DNA of 41,945 bases. Source: Actinomyces johnsonii (GTDB taxonomy: Bacteria > Actinomycetota > Actinomycetes > Actinomycetales > Actinomycetaceae). This document shows, piece after piece, positions 32,663-40,556 of this stretch; the stretch's first letter is position 1, and every line of letters begins with the position of its first letter. A model generated the notes under the pieces. It worked only from the letters and a program-made list of their open reading frames with translations, was not told the DNA's origin and did no database searches. The position numbers and the translations under genes were made by a program. Location of the stretch: positions 1 through 41,945 of the forward strand of contig NZ_VICB01000021.1 of NCBI RefSeq assembly GCF_006546835.1, read 5' to 3'.

Positions 32663-33859
32663 TCACGCGGCGATGGCGGCGCCCAGGAGAATGAGGCGCA
32701 GCGCCCGCTCGGTGGCGTCGGTGACGAGCTCGTCGGCGCGTGAAACGGCCTCGGGCAGATCCATGGGGACCGGGATGATGCCCATGACGGCGTCGATTCC
32801 GGCGGCGTGGACGGCCTCGGAGCCGCGGCCGATCGAGCCGGCCAGCGCGATGACCGGCTTGCCGGCCAGCTTGGCCCTGCGTCCCACCTCGGCGGGGATC
32901 TTGCCGCGCGGTGTCTGGAAGTCAACGGCGCCCTCGGCGGTGATGACCAGGTCGGCTCGGGCGATCTGGGCGTCGAGGTCGACCCCGCACAGGTCGGCAT
33001 CCATGAGGATGTCGAAGCGAGAGCACAGCCTGGCCCCCAGCCCTGCGGCGAGCCCGGCCCCCAGGCCGCCCGAAGCGCCGGTGCCCGGGCCGGTGAGCAG
33101 GTCGCGGTGGTCCGCCTGGGCGGGGAAGGCCTCGGCGAGGAGCCCGGCCCAGTGGACCAGACCTGCCTCGAGCGCCTCCACCTGCTCGGGGCTCGCCCCC
33201 TTCTGCGGTCCGAACACGCGGGCCACCCCGCGCTCGCCGGTGAGGAGGTTGTGCATGTTGCCGGCCACGAGGACCTCGACGTCGCGCAGGCGGGGATCCA
33301 TGCCGGAGGTCTCGATCCGCCGGACCCGGGCCAGATTCGAGCCGATCGGGTCGACCTCATGGCCGTCCGCGTCCAGGAGCCGGGCGCCCAGGGCGACGAG
33401 TGCGCCGGCCCCGCCGTCGCAGGTCCCCGAGTCACCGCATCCGATGATGATGCGCCGGGCTCCGCCGTCGAGCGCCACCGAAATGAGTTCGCCGACGCCG
33501 ATCGTCGTCGTGGCGCCGGGGTCGCGCATGCCGGCGGGCACCAGGCGCAGGCCGGCCGCCGCGGCCATCTCCACCAGCCAGGTTCCCTGGGCGGAGCCGC
33601 CCAGTCGGGCCAGGTAGGAGTCGACCGGCTCGCCAATGGGGCCGGTGACGCGGGTGGTGATGAGGTCGCCGCCGGTGGCCCGGGCCATCGTGGCCGCCGA
33701 GCCCTCACCGCCGTCGACCAGGGGCAGCTCGACGACGACGGCACCGGGCAGGAGACGGCGCACCCCGGCGGCCACGGCCTGGCACACCCCTTCTGGGGAC
33801 AGGCTCTCCTTGAAGCCCGAGGGGGCGACGAGAATACGGGTGGGTACGGACGTGGGCAT
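32663..33859 (-). CDS. Glycerate kinase (GlxK/GarK family)
   Basis: The 398-residue enzyme phosphorylates D-glycerate, normally to 2-phosphoglycerate in this family, feeding lower glycolysis. Landmarks are ILVAPSGFKESLSP at the N-terminus, VVELPLVDGGEGSAATM, IIGCGDSGTCDGGAGAL, TGPGTGASGGLGAGLAAGL, and ITAEGAVDFQTPRGKIPAEV followed by PVIALAGSIGRG. The start is ATG at 33859, with GGAGGAA six bases upstream; a longer start seven codons earlier lacks such a site. It is the last gene of a minus-strand operon behind an SLC13-type permease and a sensor kinase, which points to glycerate as the imported substrate. Confidence 0.93.
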   Translation of the reverse strand: MPTSVPTRILVAPSGFKESLSPEGVCQAVAAGVRRLLPGAVVVELPLVDGGEGSAATMARATGGDLITTRVTGPIGEPVDSYLARLGGSAQGTWLVEMAAAAGLRLVPAGMRDPGATTTIGVGELISVALDGGARRIIIGCGDSGTCDGGAGALVALGARLLDADGHEVDPIGSNLARVRRIETSGMDPRLRDVEVLVAGNMHNLLTGERGVARVFGPQKGASPEQVEALEAGLVHWAGLLAEAFPAQADHRDLLTGPGTGASGGLGAGLAAGLGARLCSRFDILMDADLCGVDLDAQIARADLVITAEGAVDFQTPRGKIPAEVGRRAKLAGKPVIALAGSIGRGSEAVHAAGIDAVMGIIPVPMDLPEAVSRADELVTDATERALRLILLGAAIAA

Positions 33860-33937
33860 GACTTTCCTCCAGGATTGCAATGTTTGAGGGGGTTCTCAGG
33901 GGATAGGGCGGGCTCCGAGGCGCGGTGCGGCCCGGCC

Positions 33938-35509
33938 TCACCAGCTCAGGCCCAGCAGCGGCCACAGCCAGGCGCTGCACGCCATGACCAGGACCACCAT
34001 GAGGGGCCCGAGGAACAACGACAGACGTCGCAGGTCGTCGGGGGAGAAGGTCTCCATGCCCTCGATGTCGGAGAACATGGCCACCGGCTTGGCCGAGGAC
34101 GGCAGCGTGTGGCAGAAGCCAGCGGCGGCGGTCGAGGCGAAAGCGGCCGCGGCCGGGCTGACGCCCACCGCCGGGGCCAGGGCCACGACGATCGGGATGA
34201 GGACGGCCGAGCGGGCCGAGCGCGACTGGATGACCAGGTGCGACGCCGTCGAGAGCACCACGACGACCAGCATGAAGGGCCAGGGCGAGTCGATCCTCAG
34301 GGCATTGAAGGCCGAGGTCGCCACCCACTTCGCGGCGCCGGTGGACACCAGCGCGTCCCCCATGGCGAGGGTGGCCGCCATGAAGACCAACAGCGACCAG
34401 GGGGCCTTGGCCAGCGCCTTGCGCAGTGCTACCGAGCCGTAGCCGGGTAGCGAGGTCACCAGGACCCCCAGGAGGGCCACGATGGCCGGGTCGACGCCGT
34501 GCAGGGACTCGGTGCACCACAGCATCACCACCGTGCCGACGAGCAGGGCGGCCCGGTTCTCGGCCTGGGTCAGGGGACCGGTGACCGGGGTTGGGGAGGC
34601 CGCCGCGAGGTCGGCGATGTCGACGCGCACCCGACGGCGCATGTCCTCCTTGCGGGTGAACAGTCGCATGATGAGCTCGGTGGACAGGTGGCTGGACAGC
34701 GCCGCCAGGGGCAGGCCCAGCAGTAGCCAGCCGGCGAAGGAGAACTCCTGCCCGCCGGCCGAGGCCACGATGTGGGAGGTCACCAGGTGGGCGCCCGCCC
34801 CCAGGAAGGAACCGACCGCGGACAGCAGGATGACGGTGGGGAAGATGAGCGACAGGGCGTGGATGAGCCGCTTGCGGGAGGCCGCCAAAGCAGCGTCATC
34901 GTCAGGTCCGGTGCTCAGGGCCCCGGCCAGGGCCGTGTAGACCGGCAGCAGCAGGGCGGCGCGGCCCGAGGTGGAGGGGGCCGCGAAGACCGTGGCGACG
35001 ATCGCGGCCGTCACCAGGTGGACCAGGACGCGCGGGTGGTCCGTGCCGGTCACCAACCAGGCGGCCAGGCGGCCGGTCAGGCCCGAGGCGCTCACCCCGA
35101 CGGCGATGACGAAGGCCGCCACCAGGAGCCAGATCGTGTCGTCCCCGAGGCTGGCGAACATCTCATCCGGGCTCAGGGCTCCGGTGAGGACCAGGGCGGT
35201 GGCGGCCCCCAGCGAGATGTAGGTGTCGTCCACCTTCGTGAAGGCCCAGGCCCACACCGAGGCGATGAAGATGATCAGGGTGAGTGCTCCGGTGACGGTC
35301 AGGCTCCCCTCGGCGCCGCCCGCGCGCCAGGCGGCCACGCCCACGGCCGCGCACAGGCTCACGGCGAGGGCGGCGGACAGAACGTGCCGCCACGGCAAGC
35401 GCCGGGCCGGTGCGGGCTCGCCGCGCCTCGCCAGGGAGAGCGGCAGGGTCTCGCGCACGGTGGGCGTATCGGTCTCGAAGGAGCCGACGGTGTCGGTCAC
35501 GGTGGTCAT
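33938..35509 (-). CDS. SLC13/DASS-type anion permease, probable glycerate transporter
   Basis: The 523-residue protein has about twelve membrane segments after a 40-residue cytoplasmic N-terminus. It belongs to the divalent-anion:Na+ symporter / ArsB-like group: SLGAATALVLTGALSPDEMF, WLLVAAFVIAVGVSASGLTG, PSTSGRAALLLPVY, and the second-half motif SRSARSAVLIPIVVALAP with GFCHTLPSSAKPVAMF near the end. The substrate is inferred from the neighbouring glycerate kinase (78-base gap). Its ATG overlaps the TGA of the upstream kinase gene (ATGA), so the transporter is translationally coupled to the sensor. Confidence 0.88.
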   Translation of the reverse strand: MTTVTDTVGSFETDTPTVRETLPLSLARRGEPAPARRLPWRHVLSAALAVSLCAAVGVAAWRAGGAEGSLTVTGALTLIIFIASVWAWAFTKVDDTYISLGAATALVLTGALSPDEMFASLGDDTIWLLVAAFVIAVGVSASGLTGRLAAWLVTGTDHPRVLVHLVTAAIVATVFAAPSTSGRAALLLPVYTALAGALSTGPDDDAALAASRKRLIHALSLIFPTVILLSAVGSFLGAGAHLVTSHIVASAGGQEFSFAGWLLLGLPLAALSSHLSTELIMRLFTRKEDMRRRVRVDIADLAAASPTPVTGPLTQAENRAALLVGTVVMLWCTESLHGVDPAIVALLGVLVTSLPGYGSVALRKALAKAPWSLLVFMAATLAMGDALVSTGAAKWVATSAFNALRIDSPWPFMLVVVVLSTASHLVIQSRSARSAVLIPIVVALAPAVGVSPAAAAFASTAAAGFCHTLPSSAKPVAMFSDIEGMETFSPDDLRRLSLFLGPLMVVLVMACSAWLWPLLGLSW

Positions 35510-37119
35510 GAGCCGGCCTCCTCTCCCGAGTCTTCCGAGGCCCCATGCGCGCGGTCGTCGTGGGCAACTGCCGGCTCACCGGTGGTCACCCGAGGCGCCG
35601 TGTCCGCCGAGGTGCGCGAGGAGGGCGCGGTGGCCGAGGAGGCGACGACGGCGGGATCGGGGTCGGAGGAGAGGCGCCAGGAGCTGCCGGCCGGGATGCG
35701 CAGGCCGACGGTGGCCCCCTGGCCCGAGGCGGAGACGGCGAAGACGGTGCCGTCGTGGGCGTCGGCGATGGCCCGCACGATGGCCAGGCCCAACCCGCTT
35801 CCGCGCGGCTTGCCGTCGGCCTCGCCGTGCGTGAAGCGCTCGAAGAGCCAATCGACGTCGTCGTCGGCCAGTCCCGGACCCTCGTCGGTCACGGAGATCT
35901 CCAGCCCGCTGCGGCCGTAGCCGTCGGTGCCGGGGGCGATGGTGAGGGTGAGGGGGCCATCGCCGTGCTGCAGCCCGTTGCGGGCGAGGTGGCCGGTGGC
36001 CTGACGCACGCGCTCGACGTCGAGCGTGGCCGTGCCGCGGGCCGAGAGGTCGAGCTTCCAGCGGCCCGGGGCCATGGCTTCGACGTCGTCGAGCAGGGTG
36101 CGGGCCAGGTCGGTGACGTCGACGTCGGGGGTGAGGTTGGCGAAGTCGCGCCGTTCGGCCTGGGTGAGGGACTGGAGGTCGTCGAGGACCCGTTGCAGCT
36201 CGGCGATCTGGGTGCGCTGCTGGAGGACGGTGCGGGTGGCCGGCTGGCTGGCCAGGCGTGCGTCCATGACGGTCAGGGGGCCGGAGATCTCCTGGTGTGC
36301 GCGCAGGACGAACTGGGTCTGTCCGTCGAAGGCCTCCTGGAGGCGGTCCAGCATGCCGTTGAACTCTTCGGTCAGGCCGGCGATGTCATCGCGGCCCTTG
36401 ACGGGCAGGCGGCGGTTGAGGTCCTGGGTGGAGACGGAGGCGGCCGCGGTGCGCAGATCGCGCAGGGGCCTGAGGATCTGGCGGGCCACGAGCAGCCCGA
36501 CGACGCCGGTGAGGACCAGGACTGCCGCGCTGATGCCGACCATGAGCCAGATCGTGGCGTTGATCTGGTCCACGCGCGAGGCGGTGAAGCTCATGGTGAT
36601 GACGGACAGGTGCTGGGAGGGGTCGTCGGGTTCGAGCTCGACCCGGGCCCAGCGGACCTCTCCGCTGCCGTAGTCGGTGGCGCCCGACGGCGACTGCAGC
36701 ATCTTCACGAACAGGGGGTCCGTGCTGGTCAGGTTCAGGGATGGGGCGGAGGCGCCGGAGGCCTGGGTGGCCTTGCCGGTGGCGTGGTTGTAGATGATGA
36801 CGGCTTCCCGGTCGGTGAGCTGCTGGCCGTCCCGGTAGACCTCCATGAGGCGGGTGGTGGAGGCGAAGGGCTGGGAGGTCCGCGGGTCGACGCCGGTGGA
36901 CGCGAAGTTCTGGAGCTCCTTGACCTCGTGGGCGACGTCGGTGTTGGCGGAGCGCGAGATATCCGCCATGAGGGTGGAGCGCACGGAGACGATCATGCTG
37001 GTCAGCCCCAGGGCGACGACGAACAGCGTCCAGGCGACGATGCGCAGTTGGGCGGGGACCGAGGAGCCGGAGGCCGGGTCGGCGGCCGGCGGGGGAGAGG
37101 AAGAGGGGATGGAGGACAT
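35506..37119 (-). CDS. Membrane sensor histidine kinase with abnormal H-box
   Basis: The 537-residue protein has a membrane helix at 26-46, an outside sensor domain of ~140 residues, a second helix at ~190-212, a HAMP linker (LRPLRDLRTAAASVS), a DHp domain and an ATPase domain. The ATPase boxes are complete: N-box NGLQHGDG (381), G1 DEGPG (412-416), F-box LFERF and G2 GSGLGLAIV. The H-box reads AHQEISGPLT instead of the usual SHELRTPLT: relative to the conserved Pro281 the phosphoacceptor position holds Gln276, and a His (275) lies one residue before. A C-terminal tail of ~60 Ser/Thr/Asp-rich residues follows. GGGAG precedes the ATG at 37119. No response regulator gene accompanies it. It may be a shifted-histidine kinase or a signalling partner without autophosphorylation. 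Confidence 0.85.
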   Translation of the reverse strand: MSSIPSSSPPPAADPASGSSVPAQLRIVAWTLFVVALGLTSMIVSVRSTLMADISRSANTDVAHEVKELQNFASTGVDPRTSQPFASTTRLMEVYRDGQQLTDREAVIIYNHATGKATQASGASAPSLNLTSTDPLFVKMLQSPSGATDYGSGEVRWARVELEPDDPSQHLSVITMSFTASRVDQINATIWLMVGISAAVLVLTGVVGLLVARQILRPLRDLRTAAASVSTQDLNRRLPVKGRDDIAGLTEEFNGMLDRLQEAFDGQTQFVLRAHQEISGPLTVMDARLASQPATRTVLQQRTQIAELQRVLDDLQSLTQAERRDFANLTPDVDVTDLARTLLDDVEAMAPGRWKLDLSARGTATLDVERVRQATGHLARNGLQHGDGPLTLTIAPGTDGYGRSGLEISVTDEGPGLADDDVDWLFERFTHGEADGKPRGSGLGLAIVRAIADAHDGTVFAVSASGQGATVGLRIPAGSSWRLSSDPDPAVVASSATAPSSRTSADTAPRVTTGEPAVAHDDRAHGASEDSGEEAGS

Positions 37120-37124
37120 CGGTG

Positions 37125-37274
37125 TCAGCTCCCTTCGCCGGCGGAGGTCAGGTAGACCGGGCTGGGCTGCGCGGGCGGGCCGGGGACGACGGCCATGAAC
37201 TCGGCGGCCAGCGCCAGCGCCACCGGGACGAGCATGAGCAGGGCCAGGGCGAGGATGCGGCGTGAGGTGTTCAT
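37125..37274 (-). CDS. Small membrane or secreted peptide, 49 residues
   Basis: The frame starts at ATG 37274 and ends with TGA five bases before the kinase start. The product begins MNTSRR, then a 17-residue hydrophobic stretch (ILALALLMLVPVALALA), AEFMAVVPGPPAQPSPV and a short polar end. This is a signal-peptide-like or single-helix protein. It is the first gene of the kinase - permease - glycerate kinase operon, and the GGGAG at its own end serves the kinase. It could be a secreted accessory of the sensor, or just a leader frame for coupling. I know no named family. Confidence 0.5.
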   Translation of the reverse strand: MNTSRRILALALLMLVPVALALAAEFMAVVPGPPAQPSPVYLTSAGEGS

Positions 37275-37331
37275 GCTTCAACTGTCACGAGTCAGTCCTA
37301 GAGGGACCACAGGTGAGCATGAGAGTTCTCT

Positions 37332-37360
37332 AATGTAGAATAGACTAATAAAACAGTAAA
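37332..37360 (-). promoter_or_regulatory. Promoter of the glycerate operon
   Basis: On the minus strand TTTACT (37360-37355) and TACATT (37337-37332) are 17 bases apart within an AT-rich patch (about 37310-37380). Transcription would start near 37325, some 50 bases before the small peptide ATG at 37274. Confidence 0.55.
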
Positions 37361-37402
37361 ACTTGTAGGTTTTTGATAATGACTGGGATGCCGCCCTTGG
37401 CC

Positions 37403-37488
37403 GGGGACGTACTTGTCCCGCGAGGACTGCGTCTTCCCACAGATCACTGGGGTCTGACCGTCGTCGTGTGCGGGAAAGGTACGTCCTC
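37403..37488. repeat. Inverted repeat between operon promoter and antitoxin-like gene
   Basis: GGGGACGTACTTGTCCCGC (37403-37421) pairs with GCGGGAAAGGTACGTCCTC (37470-37488) at 16 of 19 positions. The loop holds CAGA-TCACTGGGG-TCTG. GAGGAC/GTCCTC occurs three more times nearby. It fills the centre of the 37275-37628 gap; the remainder of that gap shows only the promoter at 37332 and CTCAAA-rich sequence before the next gene. Confidence 0.5.
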
Positions 37489-37628
37489 GGTGCGAAGGTA
37501 AGTCCTCGTGAGGGCTGGCAGAAGCGACAGTGCTTCGGCTTGTGTCGACGCTCACTGAGGCCTACACTCAAATCGCTCAAAACGATCAACTCGAAAACAG
37601 TGAACGGACAGCAGTGTGGGAGTGTGAC

Positions 37629-38114
37629 ATGACGATGACGACTGAGAGCAAGACCTACCTGCCTGAGGAGGACGTCGCCGGGCGCTTCGCCGAGCTAGTG
37701 AAGGAACTTGAGGCCTCCTCCGGTGCGGCGCTGACCATCAATGGTGAGACGATTGAACTCCCCTCCGCGGCGGCTGAGGCCCTGCTGCAAGTCGTAGATG
37801 CGATGCGTCGAGGTCTGGCTGTCACGGTGGCGCCGCAGGACCAGCGTCTGACGACGCAGGAGGCGGCTGACGTGCTGGGTATCTCGCGGCCGACGCTGGT
37901 CAGGATGTTGGAGGCCGGCGAGATCCCGTTTGAGAAGGTCAGACGGCATCGTCGCCTGTTCCTCACTGACGTGCTGGAGTTCCGTGAGCGTCAGCGTCGG
38001 GCGGCGAATGAGGCGCTGTCGGACATGGTGACTGACGCCCAGGCGATGGGCGATTATGACGATGATCCCGCCGAGAGGCACCAGATCCTCAAGGACCTTC
38101 GCTCGCAGGACTGA
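37629..38114 (+). CDS. Excisionase-type DNA-binding protein, probable antitoxin without toxin
   Basis: The 161-residue protein has an N-terminal ~65 residues with GAALTINGETIELPSAAAEALLQ written here as ALTINGETIELPS plus a short helix. A MerR/excisionase-type helix-turn-helix follows: RLTTQEAADVLGISRPTLVR (73-92), then GEIPFEKVRRHRRL and DVLEFRERQRR. The tail is acidic (GDYDDDP). This architecture is typical of antitoxins that precede a PIN-domain toxin in actinobacteria. No toxin follows: after the stop at 38114 the next ~260 bases have no plus-strand gene. GGGAG lies six bases before the ATG at 37629. Near-repeats CTCAAATCG / CTCAAAACG upstream could be its own operator. Confidence 0.78.
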   Translation: MTMTTESKTYLPEEDVAGRFAELVKELEASSGAALTINGETIELPSAAAEALLQVVDAMRRGLAVTVAPQDQRLTTQEAADVLGISRPTLVRMLEAGEIPFEKVRRHRRLFLTDVLEFRERQRRAANEALSDMVTDAQAMGDYDDDPAERHQILKDLRSQD

Positions 38115-38221
38115 ACACTGACATTCGCTGCTTGCCGCAACGGCTGTGAAAGTTCAGTCGTGCCTGGCACAGCGGGGGTATCGGACGAGAAAGACGCTGG
38201 CAGACTAGTGCTGCAGCCCGT

Positions 38222-38320
38222 CTCTGTGTACCGCAATGTCAGCCGCACCTGGCCAAGCTCCACCTGCGCGACCGCGTCCAAATCGCCGTTGCCTGGTACA
38301 AGAGAAGCGGTTTGATATCT
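38222..38320 (+). pseudogene. C-terminal remnant of a LuxR/NarL-type response regulator
   Basis: Read in the frame of 38246, the sequence gives HLAKLHLRDRVQIAVAWYKR followed by SGLIS, the hallmark end of the LuxR-type DNA-binding domain (recognition helix end, LxLRDRVQ). The preceding codons VPQCQP resemble VSPxTVK. No start codon or upstream domain is present. The fragment runs into AT-rich DNA and lies downstream of the orphan antitoxin gene. A second, more decayed copy occurs at 40314-40395, on the other side of the 545-residue gene. Confidence 0.65.
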
Positions 38321-38376
38321 TACTTTCGCAGATATGAAATCGAGAAACAAATCCGTCGGTAGTCTTTTCAGTGTTG

Positions 38377-40014
38377 TTAGTGTTTGTAGACCTTTACTCC
38401 GACATGGTGGACGACAATACGATTCTTGCTAGAGTCTAGTGCGAAATGAATGCGCCCACACTCATTAGGACTGACTGCGTCACGAACTTTTACGTGCGGG
38501 GTGCCGTCGAGCGATAATGAGTCTTCAAAGTTAAACTTTCGAAGCCACGCCAGTTCGTTTCGTTTGAATTTAGAGATCGTCTGGTCTGTCAGTGCAACAT
38601 TGAGGCCGTAGTTTTCTTTGAACCAGGTGTCTAGGTGAGGTATAGTTCGGCCTCTGGTCTCATATAGTTCTTTGGCGGCTTGTGCGAGTTTGACGAGTTT
38701 GTCAGTCATGTCTTCTGGATCGGGGTAATCAATGGACTCCCATGATTTCTTTGCTCGTTCTGTGAATGCAATATAGTCCCCAGAGGCATCGGAAATCGCC
38801 AAATAAGTTTTGTTCGGGTTGCTGTGCGAGGTGAGTTTGGGAACCGCATCCCAAGGGTCAATTGGCTTTTCAGACGGACTGGAAGCGATATCTTGATAAG
38901 AATTTCTCCAGGCTGCCGCTTCTTGTTTTGTAGTTTCTAATTGCTCCTTAAGGTGTTCAAGTTGATTTTCAAGTTTCGAGCATCGCTCCCTTGCCTGATC
39001 GGCGTCTCGCATCGCTTCTTCGCCAATCTCACTTAGCTCATCGTTCGAATCATTGAGTGTTTTAACTTGCTGTTTGAGAGCCTCAATTTCTCCAGCGCTA
39101 TCTCTTCTCTCCCTTGCTGTATAGGCTTGTGCTAGAAGTTTATTCATGTGTTGATCGTCAATGTCGCGTCGAATTCTATCCCAAATTGTGTCACGTCCTG
39201 ATCTGAGTGCTGACAACGACCCCAGGCGCTCCGTGAGTCTAGTGGTTATGTCTCGCGGAGAAATAGCAGCGATCTGCTCTGCTGTCCATCGGAGTGGGTG
39301 TCCCTGCATGCCCGGCCAAAATAAAATAAGACCTCCAAATGGTATGTTTGCGCCGGGATGAGCTTCGGTAATAGCTCGGGCTGTCACATAGTTCACGGTG
39401 AGTATTCTTGTTAGGCCGATAAGCTTCCTGGAAAGCTCGTGAGCCAGCTCCCAAGCGTTCGGAGACTGAAGGTGAATGATGGTGAGCGGTAAGCGATTAC
39501 TAGAAGCCATGGAATCGGATGCAATTTTCGCTTCATCCAGCGACTTAATCGCCTGAAATTTCCCGTCTACTGCTTGATTGTTGACGCGAAACTTAAGTGT
39601 ATTATCGTGATCGATTAGTCTAATAAGTCGAGGTTGGAATACGTCGGTTCTAGTGACGGGGACTAATGCATTTGATGTGCTCTTTCTGCCGATTCCAATG
39701 CGGAGTTGAACGCCGTTCTCGTCCTCTCCAAGCGTGACTCGTGTCGTGAGCTCCATGTCAGAGCCGTCATGTTGCGATACTATAAGTTTAATGGCGTGAC
39801 TCTTAGAGTGTGAAAGAGTGCTCCATTCTGCTTGGCGGGGAATCTTTTGATTGTGTACTTTTCCGGGGATGGGTGTGTACTGTCCCGAATGAAGTAAGGA
39901 AGTGAATTGTAGGGGGTTCTCTTTGTTGGAAAGCCATGTAGAGATATGACGTAGAACTCTGTTGTAGGCATCGTCGCCGATGATCGAGAAGTTTACAACA
40001 TAGAGTAACTGCAA
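38377..40014 (-). CDS. Unrecognised 545-residue coiled-coil protein on AT-rich islet
   Basis: I cannot name this family. Residues 1-250 form a mixed alpha/beta region, with LPLTIIHLQSPNAWELAHEL (175-194) and FGGLILFWPGMQG (226-238). I have the impression of a similar YWPG-like signature in other actinobacterial proteins of unknown function. Residues ~305-372 are a coiled coil (EIEALKQQVKTLNDSNDELS...). A linker and a helical part follow. The C-terminal end CGRIHFALDSSKNRIVVHHV (519-538) looks like a small RelE/ParE-like beta-sheet end. The start is TTG at 40014 with GGAG seven bases upstream. One sampled line (38941-39000) is 45 percent GC, far below the neighbours, so it was probably acquired recently. 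Its place beside an hsdR remnant and orphan antitoxin suggests a defence-type gene; this is inference. Confidence 0.65.
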   Translation of the reverse strand: MQLLYVVNFSIIGDDAYNRVLRHISTWLSNKENPLQFTSLLHSGQYTPIPGKVHNQKIPRQAEWSTLSHSKSHAIKLIVSQHDGSDMELTTRVTLGEDENGVQLRIGIGRKSTSNALVPVTRTDVFQPRLIRLIDHDNTLKFRVNNQAVDGKFQAIKSLDEAKIASDSMASSNRLPLTIIHLQSPNAWELAHELSRKLIGLTRILTVNYVTARAITEAHPGANIPFGGLILFWPGMQGHPLRWTAEQIAAISPRDITTRLTERLGSLSALRSGRDTIWDRIRRDIDDQHMNKLLAQAYTARERRDSAGEIEALKQQVKTLNDSNDELSEIGEEAMRDADQARERCSKLENQLEHLKEQLETTKQEAAAWRNSYQDIASSPSEKPIDPWDAVPKLTSHSNPNKTYLAISDASGDYIAFTERAKKSWESIDYPDPEDMTDKLVKLAQAAKELYETRGRTIPHLDTWFKENYGLNVALTDQTISKFKRNELAWLRKFNFEDSLSLDGTPHVKVRDAVSPNECGRIHFALDSSKNRIVVHHVGVKVYKH

Positions 40015-40313
40015 GATAGTGCTCCGTTCTCGTGAGAAGTTGTCTCGTCCTGACGATTTTTCGGACAGGATAAGGGTGTGCTTTTTTGGTAGACGTGGTG
40101 TGGCCGTGATAGTCGAAAGAGAGGTGCGCTTAGCTTGACATCCTTGCCGTCAGTTTCGAATTCTAGCAGCATATGGTGATTGAGGTTAGAAAATAACTAC
40201 ATGTATGGCAGTGTTAAATTGAAAGTAATTGAATTGAGATAAAGCTGAGTTGATTCTGAAATTAACTATCGAGGTAATAATCGGGTTCTGGGGATTCTGT
40301 TGCGTTTGGATTC

Positions 40314-40395
40314 GAAACGTCAACTGTGACCCAGTCAAGTTTTGCTTGTGGTATCGCGTCTAAAGTACTGTCGCCCGGTGCGAGAGCCGCGGTTG
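40314..40395 (+). pseudogene. Second, decayed response-regulator tail
   Basis: From 40336 an ungapped alignment with 38254 onward keeps about 39 of 59 bases (for example CGCGTC, AAA, GGT, AGAG, GCGGTT), and most mismatches are transitions. The frame reads VKFCLWYRV, stop, STVARC and so on, so it no longer codes. With one gap the similarity extends back to about 40314. It lies 2,082 bases from the first copy in the same orientation, on the other side of the AT-rich gene. Confidence 0.5.
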
Positions 40396-40446
40396 AGGTA
40401 TGAAGGCTCGTAGGCGGACCATGAGAGGTGCTGTGGACGACGTCTT

Positions 40447-40555
40447 GCGTGGCCGGGTACAGGATTCCTGTACTTGGCGACGTGGAACATTCCCGGCTGG
40501 AGTGGTATGCGCCCGGTCGTACGGGAACGCTCCTGCTGCCGCGTGGGAGCCTCTA
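40447..40555. repeat. Copy G of the dispersed palindrome family, possibly doubled
   Basis: The centre GTACAGGATTCCTGTAC (40457-40473) is a perfect palindrome, flanked by GGCCGG and by GCGACGTGGAACATTCCCGG. Directly after it, ACGGGAACGCTCCTG and GCCGCGTGGGAG (about 40520-40550) look like a second, weaker copy that ends two bases before the hsdR stop codon at 40557. Confidence 0.7.
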
Positions 40556-40556
40556 C

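Larger units (their letters stand above)
40015..40556. other. Intergenic region between the AT-rich gene and the hsdR remnant
   Basis: Positions 40015-40313 are AT-rich and must contain the promoter of the 545-residue gene; no box stands out firmly. TTGACA at 40135-40140 points the other way and has no gene ahead of it. The decayed regulator tail (40314-40395) and palindrome copy G follow. No gene is supported here. Confidence 0.5.

Noticed and set aside
34772..37155. Two long plus-strand frames opposite the permease and kinase genes
   Set aside because: Low-complexity Gly/Asp/Arg-rich sequences without motifs, antisense to genes with clear domains.
38054..38350. A 98-codon minus-strand frame after the antitoxin gene
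   Set aside because: It overlaps the antitoxin end and the regulator tail, has no ribosome-binding site and no recognisable toxin features.
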